NCBI GenBank assembly: GCA_023396115.1
Contig: JAEWXC010000091.1
Coordinates: 1 to 41,448 of the forward strand
From: Actinomycetes bacterium
GTDB taxonomy: Bacteria > Actinomycetota > Actinomycetes > Propionibacteriales > Nocardioidaceae
DNA length: 41,448 nucleotides
Reading direction: 5' to 3'
Positions 15,371 through 24,407 of the stretch are shown in pieces. How positions within the stretch are numbered: the stretch's first letter is position 1; every line of letters starts with the position of its first letter. The notes under the pieces were generated by a model. It had not been told where the DNA came from. It did no database searches and saw only the letters and a list, made by a program, of their open reading frames with translations. Position numbers and translations under genes: made by a program.

Positions 15371-16621
15371 ATGACGTCCACGAAGACCGACGGGTGTCCG
15401 CTACAACACGGCTACGAGCCCTTCGCGCAGGACGACCCGTTCCCGTCATACGCCGCACTGCGTGCCGAGGCGCCGGTCGCCTTCGACGACCGGATCGGCT
15501 ACTGGATCGTCACCCGGTACAACGACATCAAGGCCGCCTTCGCGGACTGGGAGACCTTCTCCTCGGAGAACGCCCAGGCGCCCGTCCGCGAGCGCGGCCC
15601 GGAGGCCAGGCGGATCATGGAGGAGGGCGGCTTCACGGCCTACTCCGGCCTCTCCGCCCGCGTCCCCCCGGAGCACACCCGGATCCGCAAGGTCGCCGGG
15701 AAGGCGTTCACCCCGCGTCGCTTCAAGGTGCTCGAGCCCGCGATCCGCGCCAACGTCGTCCGCCTCGTCGAGCAGATGCTGGCGAAGCCCGGCAGTCGCG
15801 GCGAGATCGTCCGGGACCTCGCGTACGACGTCCCGACCATCACGATCCTGACGCTGATCGGCGCCGACGTGAGCCAGATCGAGACCTTCAAGAGGTGGTC
15901 CGACTCGCGCGCCGCGATGACCTGGGGCGATCTCAGCGACGAGGAGCAGGTGCCGCACGCGCGCAACCTCGTGGAGTACTGGGCCGAGTGCCGCCGCCTC
16001 GTCGCGGAGGCGCACGAGACCGAGCGCGACAGCCTGGTCGGCGACATGGTCCGGATGCAGCGCGAGGGTGAGGAGATCACCGACCACGAGATCGCCTCGC
16101 TCTGCTACTCCATGCTCTTCGCCGGCCACGAGACCACCACGACGTTGATCTCCAACCTGGTCCGGGTGCTCCTCGAGCACCCGGACCAGTGGAGCCGGGT
16201 CGTCACCGACCCGAGCCGGATCCCGGGCGCGGTCGACGAGACGCTCCGCTACAGCCCCTCGATCGTGGGGTGGCGCCGCCGCGCGCTGAAGGACGCCGAG
16301 ATCGGCGGCGTCGCCATCCCCGAGGGCGCCGACATCCTCCTGCTGATGGGCTCGGCCAACCGTGACGAGTCCCAGTTCGAGGACCCCGAGGTCTTCGACA
16401 TCGACCGGCCCAACGCCCGCGAGCACCTCGCGTTCGGGTACGGCATCCACTACTGCCTCGGCAACATGCTGGCCAAGCTCCAGGCGCGGATCGCGTTGGA
16501 GGAGCTGGCCCGGCTCGCGCCCGGCCTCCGGCTGGCCGAGGACGCGGACATCCACTTCGGCGAGAACCTGTCCTTCCGGGCACCTCTCGCCGTCCCGGTC
16601 ACCTGGCCGGCGAGCGCGTGA
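15371..16621 (+). CDS. creJ: Cytochrome P450 CreJ, oxidising aryl-phosphate methyl groups
   Basis: 416 residues from ATG at 15371 with AGGAGG five bases upstream. Bacterial P450 hallmarks are the I-helix AGHETT (251-256), the ExxR pair E290/R293 in DETLRYS, and the heme loop FGYGIHYCLGNML with the Cys ligand at 362. It is a soluble class I enzyme needing a ferredoxin and a reductase, both encoded downstream. In the Corynebacterium glutamicum system CreJ hydroxylates the methyl group of 4-methylphenyl phosphate and not the free phenol. That specificity is inferred here from the adjoining kinase and phosphatase genes. First gene of the operon. Confidence 0.88.
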   Translation: MTSTKTDGCPLQHGYEPFAQDDPFPSYAALRAEAPVAFDDRIGYWIVTRYNDIKAAFADWETFSSENAQAPVRERGPEARRIMEEGGFTAYSGLSARVPPEHTRIRKVAGKAFTPRRFKVLEPAIRANVVRLVEQMLAKPGSRGEIVRDLAYDVPTITILTLIGADVSQIETFKRWSDSRAAMTWGDLSDEEQVPHARNLVEYWAECRRLVAEAHETERDSLVGDMVRMQREGEEITDHEIASLCYSMLFAGHETTTTLISNLVRVLLEHPDQWSRVVTDPSRIPGAVDETLRYSPSIVGWRRRALKDAEIGGVAIPEGADILLLMGSANRDESQFEDPEVFDIDRPNAREHLAFGYGIHYCLGNMLAKLQARIALEELARLAPGLRLAEDADIHFGENLSFRAPLAVPVTWPASA

Positions 16622-16631
16622 GGACCCGGCC

Positions 16632-17732
16632 ATGACCAATCACGACAGTCACGACTACATCGTCCACTTCGACGCCGGCCACGAGCCCACGCTGGCGCTG
16701 CTCGGCGGCAAGTGCGCCTCGCTGGTCTCGATGACCGCGGCGGGCATGCCGGTCCCACCGGGATTCGCCGTCACCACCGCGATGTTCGACCACTTCGTCG
16801 AGGCCACCGGGCTGCGCGAGGAGATCGTCACCCGGCTCGCCGCGATCGACCCGGAGGACGTCACCGGAGTGGACCGCCTCTCGGCCGAGATCCGCGAGCA
16901 GATCTGCTCCCGCGAGGTCCCCGACGACCTGCACGGCGTCCTCCACACGGCGTACGACGAGCTGCAGGCCCGCTTCGCCGTGGAGGTCCCCGTCGCCGTC
17001 CGCTCCTCCGCGACCGCCGAAGACCTGCCCGACGCCAGCTTCGCCGGCCAGCAGGACACCTACCTGTGGCTCACCGGCTACGAGTCGGTGCGCGAGCACG
17101 TCCGCGCCTGCTGGGCCTCGCTCTACACCAGCCGGGCGATCACCTACCGGCTGCGCAACGACATCCCCGAGGACGACCTGTCCATGGCGGTGGCCGTGCA
17201 GAAGATGGTCAACGCCCGCGCCGCCGGCGTCGCGATGACCATCGACCCGACCACCGGCGACCGGTCCAAGGTCGCGGTGGACGCCTCGTGGGGCGTGGGC
17301 GAGATGGTCGTCTCCGGCCAGGTCACCCCCGACCACGTCCTGCTCGACAAGGTCATGCTGACGCCGGTCCGCGAGGTCGTCGGCGACAAGCACGCCGAGC
17401 TGGTTCCGGACGCCGCCACCGGCGGGCTCGTCGAGCGCGAGGTGGAGCGCGAGCGCCGGACCGTCCGCTGCCTCACCGACGCCCAGCTGACCGCGGTGGC
17501 CACCATGGCCAAGCGCGCCGAGAAGCACTACGGCTGCCCGCAGGACATCGAGTGGGCCATCGACGCCGACCTTCCGGACGGGGAGAACCTGCTGCTCCTG
17601 CAGTCCCGGCCGGAGACGGTCCACTCCGCACCGAAGAGCACCGCACCGACGACCACCACCACCACGACCACCACCTCGGGCACCCCCGGCTTCTCCATGG
17701 CCGGCATCACCGCATCCCTCACCGGCCGCTGA
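16632..17732 (+). CDS. creI: ATP-grasp subunit of 4-alkylphenol phosphate synthase (CreI type)
   Basis: 366 residues, equal to the N-terminal PEP/pyruvate-binding (ATP-grasp) domain of PEP synthase alone. Visible motifs are LGGKCASLVSMTAAGMPVPPGFAVT (nucleotide-binding start; about residues 18-42), VRSSATAEDLPDASFAGQQDTYL and DIEWAIDADLPDG. It lacks the phospho-His and PEP-binding domains, which are supplied by the next gene. This two-piece layout resembles phenylphosphate synthase of Thauera and CreHI of C. glutamicum. The C-terminus ends in an unusual run of about nine Thr followed by a Ser/Gly tail. The letter creI is assigned from gene order. Confidence 0.8.
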   Translation: MTNHDSHDYIVHFDAGHEPTLALLGGKCASLVSMTAAGMPVPPGFAVTTAMFDHFVEATGLREEIVTRLAAIDPEDVTGVDRLSAEIREQICSREVPDDLHGVLHTAYDELQARFAVEVPVAVRSSATAEDLPDASFAGQQDTYLWLTGYESVREHVRACWASLYTSRAITYRLRNDIPEDDLSMAVAVQKMVNARAAGVAMTIDPTTGDRSKVAVDASWGVGEMVVSGQVTPDHVLLDKVMLTPVREVVGDKHAELVPDAATGGLVEREVERERRTVRCLTDAQLTAVATMAKRAEKHYGCPQDIEWAIDADLPDGENLLLLQSRPETVHSAPKSTAPTTTTTTTTTSGTPGFSMAGITASLTGR

Positions 17733-17756
17733 GCCCCTCCCGAAGGAACAGAGCAG

Positions 17757-19583
17757 ATGACCATCGAGCAGACCGCACCGACCATGAAGTCCTTCCCCAA
17801 GCCCTCCGACCTCGCGGTGCCCGCCGGCGCCGAGGGCTGGGAGGAGCTCTACCCCTACAACCTGCTGTTCGAGAACACGCCCGGCAGCGACGACAAGTTC
17901 TGGTTCTGCGACAGCCAGCACTGGCCGACGGTGTTCAAGCCGTTCGAGACCATCGGCGGGGAGTTCGCGGTCAAGTGCCTCGGGCAGTACAACACCCGGC
18001 ACCTGCTGATCCCGCCGGCCAACGGCATCGAGTTCAAGATCCACCTCGGCTACCTCTACATGAGCCCGGTCCCGGTGCCGGAGCAGGAGATCCCCGCGCG
18101 GGTCCCCGAGTTCGAGAAGCGGGTCGGCCACTACTTCCAGAACTGGGGCAGCCTGCTCGACGCCTGGCACGCCAAGGTGCGCGCCACGATCGCGGAGATG
18201 GAGGAGCTGCAGTTCGCGCCGCTCCCCGACGTGGTGCCCTTCGACGACATCGTCTCCGGCAAGGCGATGGACGGCACCGAGGTCCTGATGGACAGCTACG
18301 ACCGGCTGATCTCCCTGCTCTACCGCAACTGGCAGTACCACTTCGAGTTCCTCAACCTCGGCTACCTCGCCTACCTGGACTTCTTCACCTTCTGCAAGGA
18401 GGCCTTCCCCGGCATCCCCGACCAGGCGGTCGCGAAGATGGTGCAGGGCGTGGACATGGAGCTGTTCCGTCCCGACGACGAGCTGAAGAAGCTCGCGGTC
18501 AAGGCCGTGGAGCTGGGCCTGCAGGGCGCCTTCGCCGACACCGACGACGTGGACGGCACGATCGCCCGGATCCGGGAGGCCGGCGGCGCCGCGTGGGTCG
18601 AGGCCTACGAGGGCGCGCAGGACCCGTGGTTCAACTTCACCGTCGGCAACGGCTTCTACGGCCACGACAAGTACTGGCTCGAGCACCAGGAGATCCCGCT
18701 CGGCTACATCAAGGACTACATCCGCCGGGTCGACGCGGGCCAGGACATCATGCGTCCCGTCGCCGAGCTGACCGCGGAGAAGGAGCGGATCGTCGGGGAG
18801 TACCGCGACCTGCTCGACGGCGAGGCGCAGGCCCAGTTCGACGCCAAGCTCGGCCTCGCGGCCACGGCCTACCCGTACGTCGAGAACCACAACTTCTACA
18901 TCGAGCACTGGACGATGGGCGTCTTCTGGCGCAAGGTGCGCGAGCTCGCCGGGGTGTTCGTCGAGGCCGGCTTCTGGAGCGACCCGGCCGACATGCTCTA
19001 CCTCAACCGCAACGAGGTGCGCGACGCGCTCTTCGACCTCGCCACCGGCTGGGCGGTCGGCTCCACGGCGTCCGGCCCGACGTACTGGCCGGCGGAGATC
19101 GAGCGCCGCCGCCGCATCTTCGAGGCGCTCGACACGCAGCGCCCGCAGCCCGCGCTGAACACCCCGCCGGAGCAGATCACCGAGCCGTTCACCCAGATGC
19201 TGTGGGGGATCACGACCGAGCAGGTCCAGCAGTGGCTCAGCGACGACGAGGGCGAGGACGGCGCCATCACCGGGATGGCCGCCTCGCCGGGCGTCGCCGA
19301 GGGCCGGGCCCGCGTGGTCTACCACGCCGACCAGCTCGGCGAGGTGCAGGACGGCGAGATCCTCGTCGCCACCATCACCGCCCCGTCGTGGGGTCCGATC
19401 TTCGGCAAGATCAAGGGCACCGTCACCGACATCGGCGGCATGATGAGCCACGCCGCGATCGTCTGCCGCGAGTACGGCCTGCCCGCCGTGACCGGCACCG
19501 GCAACGGCTCGACCACCATCACCACCGGCCAGCTGATCCGGGTCGACGGCAACACCGGCCGCGTCGAGATCCTCGAGGACTGA
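17757..19583 (+). CDS. creH: Phospho-His subunit of 4-alkylphenol phosphate synthase (CreH type)
   Basis: 608 residues from ATG at 17757. The C-terminal 100 residues are a PEP-utilising mobile (swivelling) domain: GMAASPGVAEGRARVV, then GGMMSHAAIVCREYGLPAVTG with the phosphoryl-carrying His at 565. The long N-terminal part resembles the alpha subunit of phenylphosphate synthase and probably binds the phenol. With the ATP-grasp partner it should phosphorylate 4-cresol using ATP (giving AMP and Pi in the Thauera enzyme). It is 24 bp after creI and 1 bp before creG. The family is firm; the exact substrate is inferred. Confidence 0.8.
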   Translation: MTIEQTAPTMKSFPKPSDLAVPAGAEGWEELYPYNLLFENTPGSDDKFWFCDSQHWPTVFKPFETIGGEFAVKCLGQYNTRHLLIPPANGIEFKIHLGYLYMSPVPVPEQEIPARVPEFEKRVGHYFQNWGSLLDAWHAKVRATIAEMEELQFAPLPDVVPFDDIVSGKAMDGTEVLMDSYDRLISLLYRNWQYHFEFLNLGYLAYLDFFTFCKEAFPGIPDQAVAKMVQGVDMELFRPDDELKKLAVKAVELGLQGAFADTDDVDGTIARIREAGGAAWVEAYEGAQDPWFNFTVGNGFYGHDKYWLEHQEIPLGYIKDYIRRVDAGQDIMRPVAELTAEKERIVGEYRDLLDGEAQAQFDAKLGLAATAYPYVENHNFYIEHWTMGVFWRKVRELAGVFVEAGFWSDPADMLYLNRNEVRDALFDLATGWAVGSTASGPTYWPAEIERRRRIFEALDTQRPQPALNTPPEQITEPFTQMLWGITTEQVQQWLSDDEGEDGAITGMAASPGVAEGRARVVYHADQLGEVQDGEILVATITAPSWGPIFGKIKGTVTDIGGMMSHAAIVCREYGLPAVTGTGNGSTTITTGQLIRVDGNTGRVEILED

Positions 19584-19584
19584 G

Positions 19585-20358
19585 ATGACCTCGACCGCCC
19601 AGGGCACTCCCGGCCGCCCCGACCGCACCGTGCTGGTGACCGGTGCGGCCGGGGGCCTGGGGCGCGCGTTCGCGCTCGGCTTCGCCGGGCGCGGCTACCG
19701 CGTCGCCGTCGCCGACCTCGACGCCGACGGCGCCGAGGAGACCGCCCGCCTCGTCAAGGACGCCGGCGCCGACGCGTGGTCCGGCCGGGTCGACGTCACC
19801 GCCCCGGCCTCGACCGAGGAGCTCGCGGCGGCGGTCGCCGACTTCGGCGGCGGTGTCGTCGACGTACTGGTCAACAACGCCGCGGTGTACGCCGGCGTCA
19901 CCCGCAGCCCGCTCGAGGAGATCGACCCGGCCGAGTGGGACCTGGTGATGGCGGTCAACCTCAAGGGCCCGTGGCTGATGACCCGTGCGGTCAGCCCGCA
20001 CCTGCCCGAGGGCGGCCGGGTGATCAACCTGTCGTCGGCCACGGTCTACTCCGGCTCCGAGCAGTGGGCGCACTACGTCGCCTCCAAGGGCGGCGTGATC
20101 GCCCTGACTCGGGTGATGGCCAAGGAGCTCGGTCGCAGGTCGGTCAACGTCAACGCGATCGCCCCCGGATTCACCCTCACCGACGCCAGCCTGGCGCTGA
20201 TGGACGACGCAGCGTCGTACGGCGTCGACCGCGGCGCGCTGCGTCGCGCCAGCCAACCCGACGACGTCGTCGGCGCGGCGCTCTACCTCGCCGGTCCCGA
20301 CAGCAGCTTCGTCACCGGCCAGACCCTCGTCGTCGACGGCGGCCGCCAGTTCGTCTGA
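19585..20358 (+). CDS. creG: Short-chain dehydrogenase CreG (4-hydroxybenzyl alcohol oxidation)
   Basis: 257 residues. Classical SDR: TGAAGGLG cofactor motif (about residues 15-22), NNAAVY, active-site Ser in NLSSATVYSG and YVASK as the YxxxK pair, ending LVVDGG. A Val-Ala-Asp-Leu-Asp after the second strand favours NAD+. It starts one base after the creH stop region. In the cre scheme this step turns 4-hydroxybenzyl alcohol into 4-hydroxybenzaldehyde. The fold is certain; the substrate follows from context. Confidence 0.82.
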   Translation: MTSTAQGTPGRPDRTVLVTGAAGGLGRAFALGFAGRGYRVAVADLDADGAEETARLVKDAGADAWSGRVDVTAPASTEELAAAVADFGGGVVDVLVNNAAVYAGVTRSPLEEIDPAEWDLVMAVNLKGPWLMTRAVSPHLPEGGRVINLSSATVYSGSEQWAHYVASKGGVIALTRVMAKELGRRSVNVNAIAPGFTLTDASLALMDDAASYGVDRGALRRASQPDDVVGAALYLAGPDSSFVTGQTLVVDGGRQFV

Positions 20359-20390
20359 GCGCCCCGTCCCGATCCCAGGAGGAACACCCC

Positions 20391-20711
20391 ATGTCCCAGG
20401 TCACCTACGTCGACAGCACCGGCGCCGCCCGCGTGGTCGCGGCCACCGTCGGCGACTCCGTGATGGAGACCGCGGTGCGCAACGGCGTCCCCGGCATCGT
20501 CGCCGAGTGCGGCGGCTCGCTGTCCTGCGCCACCTGCCACGTCTACGTCGACGAGGCCGACCTCGCGGACCTCCCGCCGATGGAGGAGATGGAGGACGAG
20601 ATGCTCTGGGGGACCGCCGCCGACCGCCGCGACAACTCGCGGCTCTCCTGCCAGCTCCGGATCGGCGAGGGCTGCGACCTGCACGTCACCACCCCCGACA
20701 CCCAGGTGTGA
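20391..20711 (+). CDS. creF: [2Fe-2S] ferredoxin CreF, electron donor to the P450
   Basis: 106 residues from ATG at 20391, with AGGAGGA nine bases upstream. It is a putidaredoxin/adrenodoxin-type ferredoxin. The cluster Cys are in ECGGSLSCATCHVY (C-x5-C-x2-C) and the distal Cys is in RLSCQL. The C-terminal RIGEGCDLHVTTP also fits the group. It carries electrons from the reductase encoded next to the P450 CreJ. Confidence 0.92.
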   Translation: MSQVTYVDSTGAARVVAATVGDSVMETAVRNGVPGIVAECGGSLSCATCHVYVDEADLADLPPMEEMEDEMLWGTAADRRDNSRLSCQLRIGEGCDLHVTTPDTQV

Positions 20712-20717
20712 CCGGCC

Positions 20718-22001
20718 ATGACTGAGCAGGCTGACCGGAAGGGACTCCTCGTCGTCGGCTCCTCGCAGGCCGGGGTCGCGCTGGCGACCTCCCTTCGCGC
20801 TCTCGGGTACGACGAGCCGATCACCCTGCTCGGCGACGAGAACCACCGCCCCTACCAGCGTCCGGCGCTCTCCAAGGAGTGGCTGCAGGGCGAGATCACC
20901 AACGAGTCGCTGATGTTCCGCACGGCCGACTACTGGAGCGAGCACCGGATCGACGTGGTGAAGAACGAGCGGATCATCCGGATCGACAAGGCCGAGGACG
21001 GCTCCGGTGTCGCGTACTCGATGAGCGGCGCGGAGTTCGGTTTCGACCGGCTCGCGCTCGCCGTCGGCGCTAGGCCGCGGCGGCTACTGCTCGACGGGGT
21101 CGACCTGCCGGGAGTGCTCTACCTGCGCAATGCCGACGACGCGCTCGAGCTCAAGACCCGGGTGCCCGGAGTCCGGGACGTGGTGGTGATCGGCGGCGGG
21201 TTCATCGGCATCGAGGCTGCCGCTTCGCTCAACAAGATGGGGCGGACCGTCACGCTCGTGGAGGCCGCCGACAGGCTGGTGCCGCGCGCGGTCGGGGAGC
21301 AGACGTCGGCGTACCTGCTGGAGCACCACCGCGCCGCCGGGATCACCGTCGAGCTCGGCGCGAGCGTCCGGCGGATCGTGCCGCACGGCGACCGGGTCGC
21401 GGGCGTCGATCTGGGCGACGGGCGGATCGTGCCGGCCGACCTGGTGCTCGTCGGCGTCGGCGTCATCCCCAACACCGAGCTCGCCGAGTCGATCGGCCTC
21501 GCGTGTGACAACGGGATCCGGGTCGACGAGTCCGCGCTCGCGTCCGACGGGGTGACCGTCGCCGTCGGCGACGTCGCCAACTTGCCGAACCCGGTGCCCG
21601 GTGCGCCCCCCGGCGACCGGGTGCGCTTCGAGAGCGTCAACAACGCCATCGAGCAGGCGAAGGTCGCGGCCTACGCGATCATGGGCCGGCGCGAGGAGTA
21701 CGCCGGCATCCCGTGGTTCTGGTCCAACCAGGGCGAGATCAAGCTCCAGATCGCCGGCCTGTCCACCGGCCACGACCGCACCATCGTCCGCGCCGATCCG
21801 GACAAGGGACGGCACTCCGTCCTCCACTACCGCGGCGACGCGATCATCGCGGCCGACTGCATCAACCACCCCCTGGACTTCATGGCCGTGCGCAACGCGC
21901 TGGCCAAGGGTCTCGCGATCCCGTACGACGACGCCGTCGATCCCGCCGTCCCCCTGAAGTCCGTCACCGTCGACCCGGCCGCGCTGGTCGGGGCCGATTG
22001 A
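20718..22001 (+). CDS. creE: Ferredoxin reductase CreE (FAD, NADH)
   Basis: 427 residues, putidaredoxin/rhodocoxin reductase type. The first Rossmann motif LLVVGSSQAGVALATSLR binds FAD. It has the family motif YQRPALSKEWLQG. The second Rossmann motif VVVIGGGFIGIEAAASL binds NADH. SDGVTVAVGDVAN carries the FAD ribityl Asp. The first motif reads GSSQAG instead of the usual GAGHAG, a tolerated variation in this group. It starts seven bases after creF and completes the class I P450 redox chain. Confidence 0.9.
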   Translation: MTEQADRKGLLVVGSSQAGVALATSLRALGYDEPITLLGDENHRPYQRPALSKEWLQGEITNESLMFRTADYWSEHRIDVVKNERIIRIDKAEDGSGVAYSMSGAEFGFDRLALAVGARPRRLLLDGVDLPGVLYLRNADDALELKTRVPGVRDVVVIGGGFIGIEAAASLNKMGRTVTLVEAADRLVPRAVGEQTSAYLLEHHRAAGITVELGASVRRIVPHGDRVAGVDLGDGRIVPADLVLVGVGVIPNTELAESIGLACDNGIRVDESALASDGVTVAVGDVANLPNPVPGAPPGDRVRFESVNNAIEQAKVAAYAIMGRREEYAGIPWFWSNQGEIKLQIAGLSTGHDRTIVRADPDKGRHSVLHYRGDAIIAADCINHPLDFMAVRNALAKGLAIPYDDAVDPAVPLKSVTVDPAALVGAD

Positions 22002-22012
22002 GGAGCCATCCC

Positions 22013-22720
22013 ATGAGCCAAACCCAGCAGAGCAGGACGTCCGGTACGACCACGCAGCCGCTGCCCGACGTACGACCGGTCCGCGGCAGCGGCCCGGTCG
22101 ACACCTCGCCGATCGCGCTCACCCCCGCGGCCGGGACCGACCTCGACCCGATCTGGCGGTCGGTCGTGACCGAGACCCGCACCCGGGGCAACGACATCCA
22201 CCTGCCCATCTCGCTGGCCTTCGCCGAGCGGCTGTGCGCGGTCTTCCCCGAGGCCGACGCGCCGCTGGTGCGCGTCTCGATCCTGCTGCACGACGTCGGC
22301 TGGGGCCGGGTCGACGAGTCGCGGATCATCTCGGAGGGCTTCTCCGGTGACTGGCGCAAGGCCGCGATCCGGTTCGAGCACGAGAGGCAGGGCTGCCTGA
22401 TCGCCCGCGAGGTGCTGCCCCCGCTGGGGTACGACGACGCCTTCGTCGACGCCGTGTGCGCGATCATCGACGGGCACGACACCCGCGCCGAGGCCTACTC
22501 CCTGGAGGACGCGATGGTCCGCGACGCCGACCGCCTGTGGCGCTTCGACCACGCCGGCATCGCGCTCGCGTCCGGCTGGTTCGGCATGGACCCCGCCGTC
22601 TACACCGACCGGCTGGAGACCGAGATCGTCCCCGAGCTGATCACCGAAGCCGCGATCGCGATGGCGACCGCCGACCTCGAGCGCTCGCGCGCGCTGCTGA
22701 AGACCGCGGTGATCCGGTGA
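22013..22720 (+). CDS. creD: HD-domain phosphohydrolase CreD
   Basis: 235 residues from ATG at 22013, with AGGAG upstream overlapping the creE stop. HD metal ligands are His in GNDIHLPIS, His93-Asp94 in LLHDVGW, His in FEHERQG, His in IIDGHDTR and Asp in VRDADRLWRF. In the alkylphenol route a phosphohydrolase (CreD) releases the free phenol after the P450 step. Position between the redox partners and the aldehyde dehydrogenase fits this. The stop overlaps the creC GTG by four bases. A close paralogue lies at 13749..14453. Confidence 0.82.
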   Translation: MSQTQQSRTSGTTTQPLPDVRPVRGSGPVDTSPIALTPAAGTDLDPIWRSVVTETRTRGNDIHLPISLAFAERLCAVFPEADAPLVRVSILLHDVGWGRVDESRIISEGFSGDWRKAAIRFEHERQGCLIAREVLPPLGYDDAFVDAVCAIIDGHDTRAEAYSLEDAMVRDADRLWRFDHAGIALASGWFGMDPAVYTDRLETEIVPELITEAAIAMATADLERSRALLKTAVIR

Positions 22721-24183
22721 GCCATGTCGACGACTTCTACGCCGACGGTGCGTGGGTGCCGTCCAGCTCGACTGCCGCGCGGCTGCCCCTGATCAACCCG
22801 GCCACCGCCGAGGAGTGGGGCTCGGTCCCGGACTGCTCGGCCGAGGACGTCGACGCCGCGATGGCCGCCGCCGACCGGGCCCTCCGCTCCGGCCCCTGGG
22901 CCTCGACGACGCCCGCCGACCGGGCCGCGCTGCTGCTGCGGGTCGCCGACGAGGTCGAGAAGCGCGCCGGCGAGATCTCGGTGATCAACACCCTCGAGAA
23001 CGGCTCCCCGATCGCCGAGACCCGCGGCGCCGCGGCGAACGCGGCCGGCATCCTGCGCCATGTCGCCTCGCTGGCGCCGTGGCTGGCCGACGACGACGTG
23101 CGGCCCTTCCCCGCCGGGGGGGCGGAGACCGTCGTACGCAGGGAACCGGTGGGGCCGTGCGTGCTGATCGCGCCGTGGAACTTCCCGATCAACCTGATGG
23201 TGGTCAAGCTCGCGCCGGCCCTGCTCGCCGGCTGCACCGTGGTGTTGAAGCCAGCGCCGTCGACCTCGCTGTCGATCAGGTACGTCGTCGAGGCGTGTGC
23301 TGCCGCCGGCATCCCGCCCGGCGTGGTCAACCTGGTCACCGGCGGCGGCGAGGTCGGCGACCGGCTGGTGCGGCACCCGCTGGCCGCCAAGGTCGCCTTC
23401 ACCGGCTCCACCCCCGTCGGCCGCCGGATCGCCGCCGCGTGCGGCGAGCTGCTGCGTCCGGTCACCCTCGAGCTCGGCGGCAAGTCGTCAGCGATCGTCC
23501 TTCCCGACGCCGACCTCGACCAGATGGCCTCGGTGCTGATCCGCAGCTGCCTGCGCAACACCGGCCAGACCTGCTACATCTCCACCCGCATCCTCGCCCC
23601 CGCGTCGCGCTACGACGAGGTCGTCGACATGGTCACCCGCTCCGTCGCCGCCGCCCCGCAGGGCGACCCCTTCGACGAGGACACGGTCTTCGGGCCGATG
23701 GCGTCACGGGCGCAGTACGACGTCGTGTGCGACTTCCTCGAGTCGGCCCATGCCGAGGGCGCCCGCGCCACCACCGGCGGCCGTCCGGTCGAGGACTCGC
23801 CGGGCTGGTTCGTCGAGCCGACCGTCTTTGCCGACGTCACGCCGTCCATGCGGATCGCGCGCGAGGAGATCTTCGGCCCGGTGGTCAGCGTCCTGCGCTA
23901 CGACGACCTCGACGAGGCGATCGCGCTCGCCAACGACACCGGGTTCGGGCTCGGCGGGCTGGTCTTCTCCGCCGACCCGGTCGCCGCGCAGGCCGTTGCC
24001 GAGCGGATGGACACCGGGTCGGTCGGGGTGAACTTCTTCGGGTCGAACCACAACGCGCCGTTCGGTGGCCGCCACGACTCGGGGTTGGGTGTGGAGTACG
24101 GGATCGAGGGGCTGGCGCAGTACGTCAGCTACAAGTCGATCCACCGGCAGGCGCCGGGTCGAGGGACTGCCCCCAGCCGCTGA
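22717..24183 (+). CDS. creC: Aldehyde dehydrogenase CreC (4-hydroxybenzaldehyde to 4-hydroxybenzoate)
   Basis: 488 residues from GTG at 22717, coupled to creD. NAD(P)+-dependent aldehyde dehydrogenase superfamily. It has APWNFPINLMV, KPAPSTSLS, FTGSTPVGRRIA, the general-base Glu in LELGGKS and the catalytic Cys in NTGQTCYIST. EEIFGPVVSV follows near the C-terminus. Length is normal. It is the last gene of the operon and feeds 4-hydroxybenzoate to PobA. Substrate assignment is contextual. Confidence 0.84.
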   Translation: MSHVDDFYADGAWVPSSSTAARLPLINPATAEEWGSVPDCSAEDVDAAMAAADRALRSGPWASTTPADRAALLLRVADEVEKRAGEISVINTLENGSPIAETRGAAANAAGILRHVASLAPWLADDDVRPFPAGGAETVVRREPVGPCVLIAPWNFPINLMVVKLAPALLAGCTVVLKPAPSTSLSIRYVVEACAAAGIPPGVVNLVTGGGEVGDRLVRHPLAAKVAFTGSTPVGRRIAAACGELLRPVTLELGGKSSAIVLPDADLDQMASVLIRSCLRNTGQTCYISTRILAPASRYDEVVDMVTRSVAAAPQGDPFDEDTVFGPMASRAQYDVVCDFLESAHAEGARATTGGRPVEDSPGWFVEPTVFADVTPSMRIAREEIFGPVVSVLRYDDLDEAIALANDTGFGLGGLVFSADPVAAQAVAERMDTGSVGVNFFGSNHNAPFGGRHDSGLGVEYGIEGLAQYVSYKSIHRQAPGRGTAPSR

Positions 24184-24191
24184 GCACCGAG

Positions 24192-24211
24192 TGCCCGACC
24201 GCGGTCGGGCA
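24192..24211 (+). terminator. Palindromic hairpin after creC
   Basis: TGCCCGACCGCGGTCGGGCA is a perfect 20-bp palindrome starting eight bases after the creC stop. It probably ends the cre operon. No T-tract follows. Confidence 0.6.
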
Positions 24212-24226
24212 TCACGGCACGACGAC

Positions 24227-24262
24227 GAAGGACGCAATGACGGTGAAGGACGCAATGACGGT
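24227..24262. repeat. Tandem 18-bp repeat (two copies)
   Basis: GAAGGACGCAATGACGGT occurs twice in tandem (24227-24244 and 24245-24262) with no spacer. It lies in non-coding sequence between the cre terminator and the decayed oxidoreductase gene. The rest of 24263-24407 shows no gene. Confidence 0.8.
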
Positions 24263-24407
24263 CGTGATGGCCGCGTCTCGACGGTGAATGCTTCGGCGGG
24301 CTCACCGGAGCAGTTAGGACCGTGGTGTTGACGTCAGGCCAATCGACGATTTGCGGCGCAGCAGTCCGGCGACCCGTACTGGTTCGTGGCAGTGGCCGCA
24401 CTGGGGC

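Noticed and set aside
16599..19628. A 1009-residue open frame on the minus strand and an overlapping 958-residue frame on the plus strand
   Set aside because: Both are antisense or shifted shadows of creI and creH; their products are Asp/Gly/Val- or Arg-rich with no domain, as expected in very GC-rich coding DNA.
24227..24262. Tandem 18-bp repeat as the start of a CRISPR array
   Set aside because: There are only two copies, with no spacer between them and no cas genes in the window.
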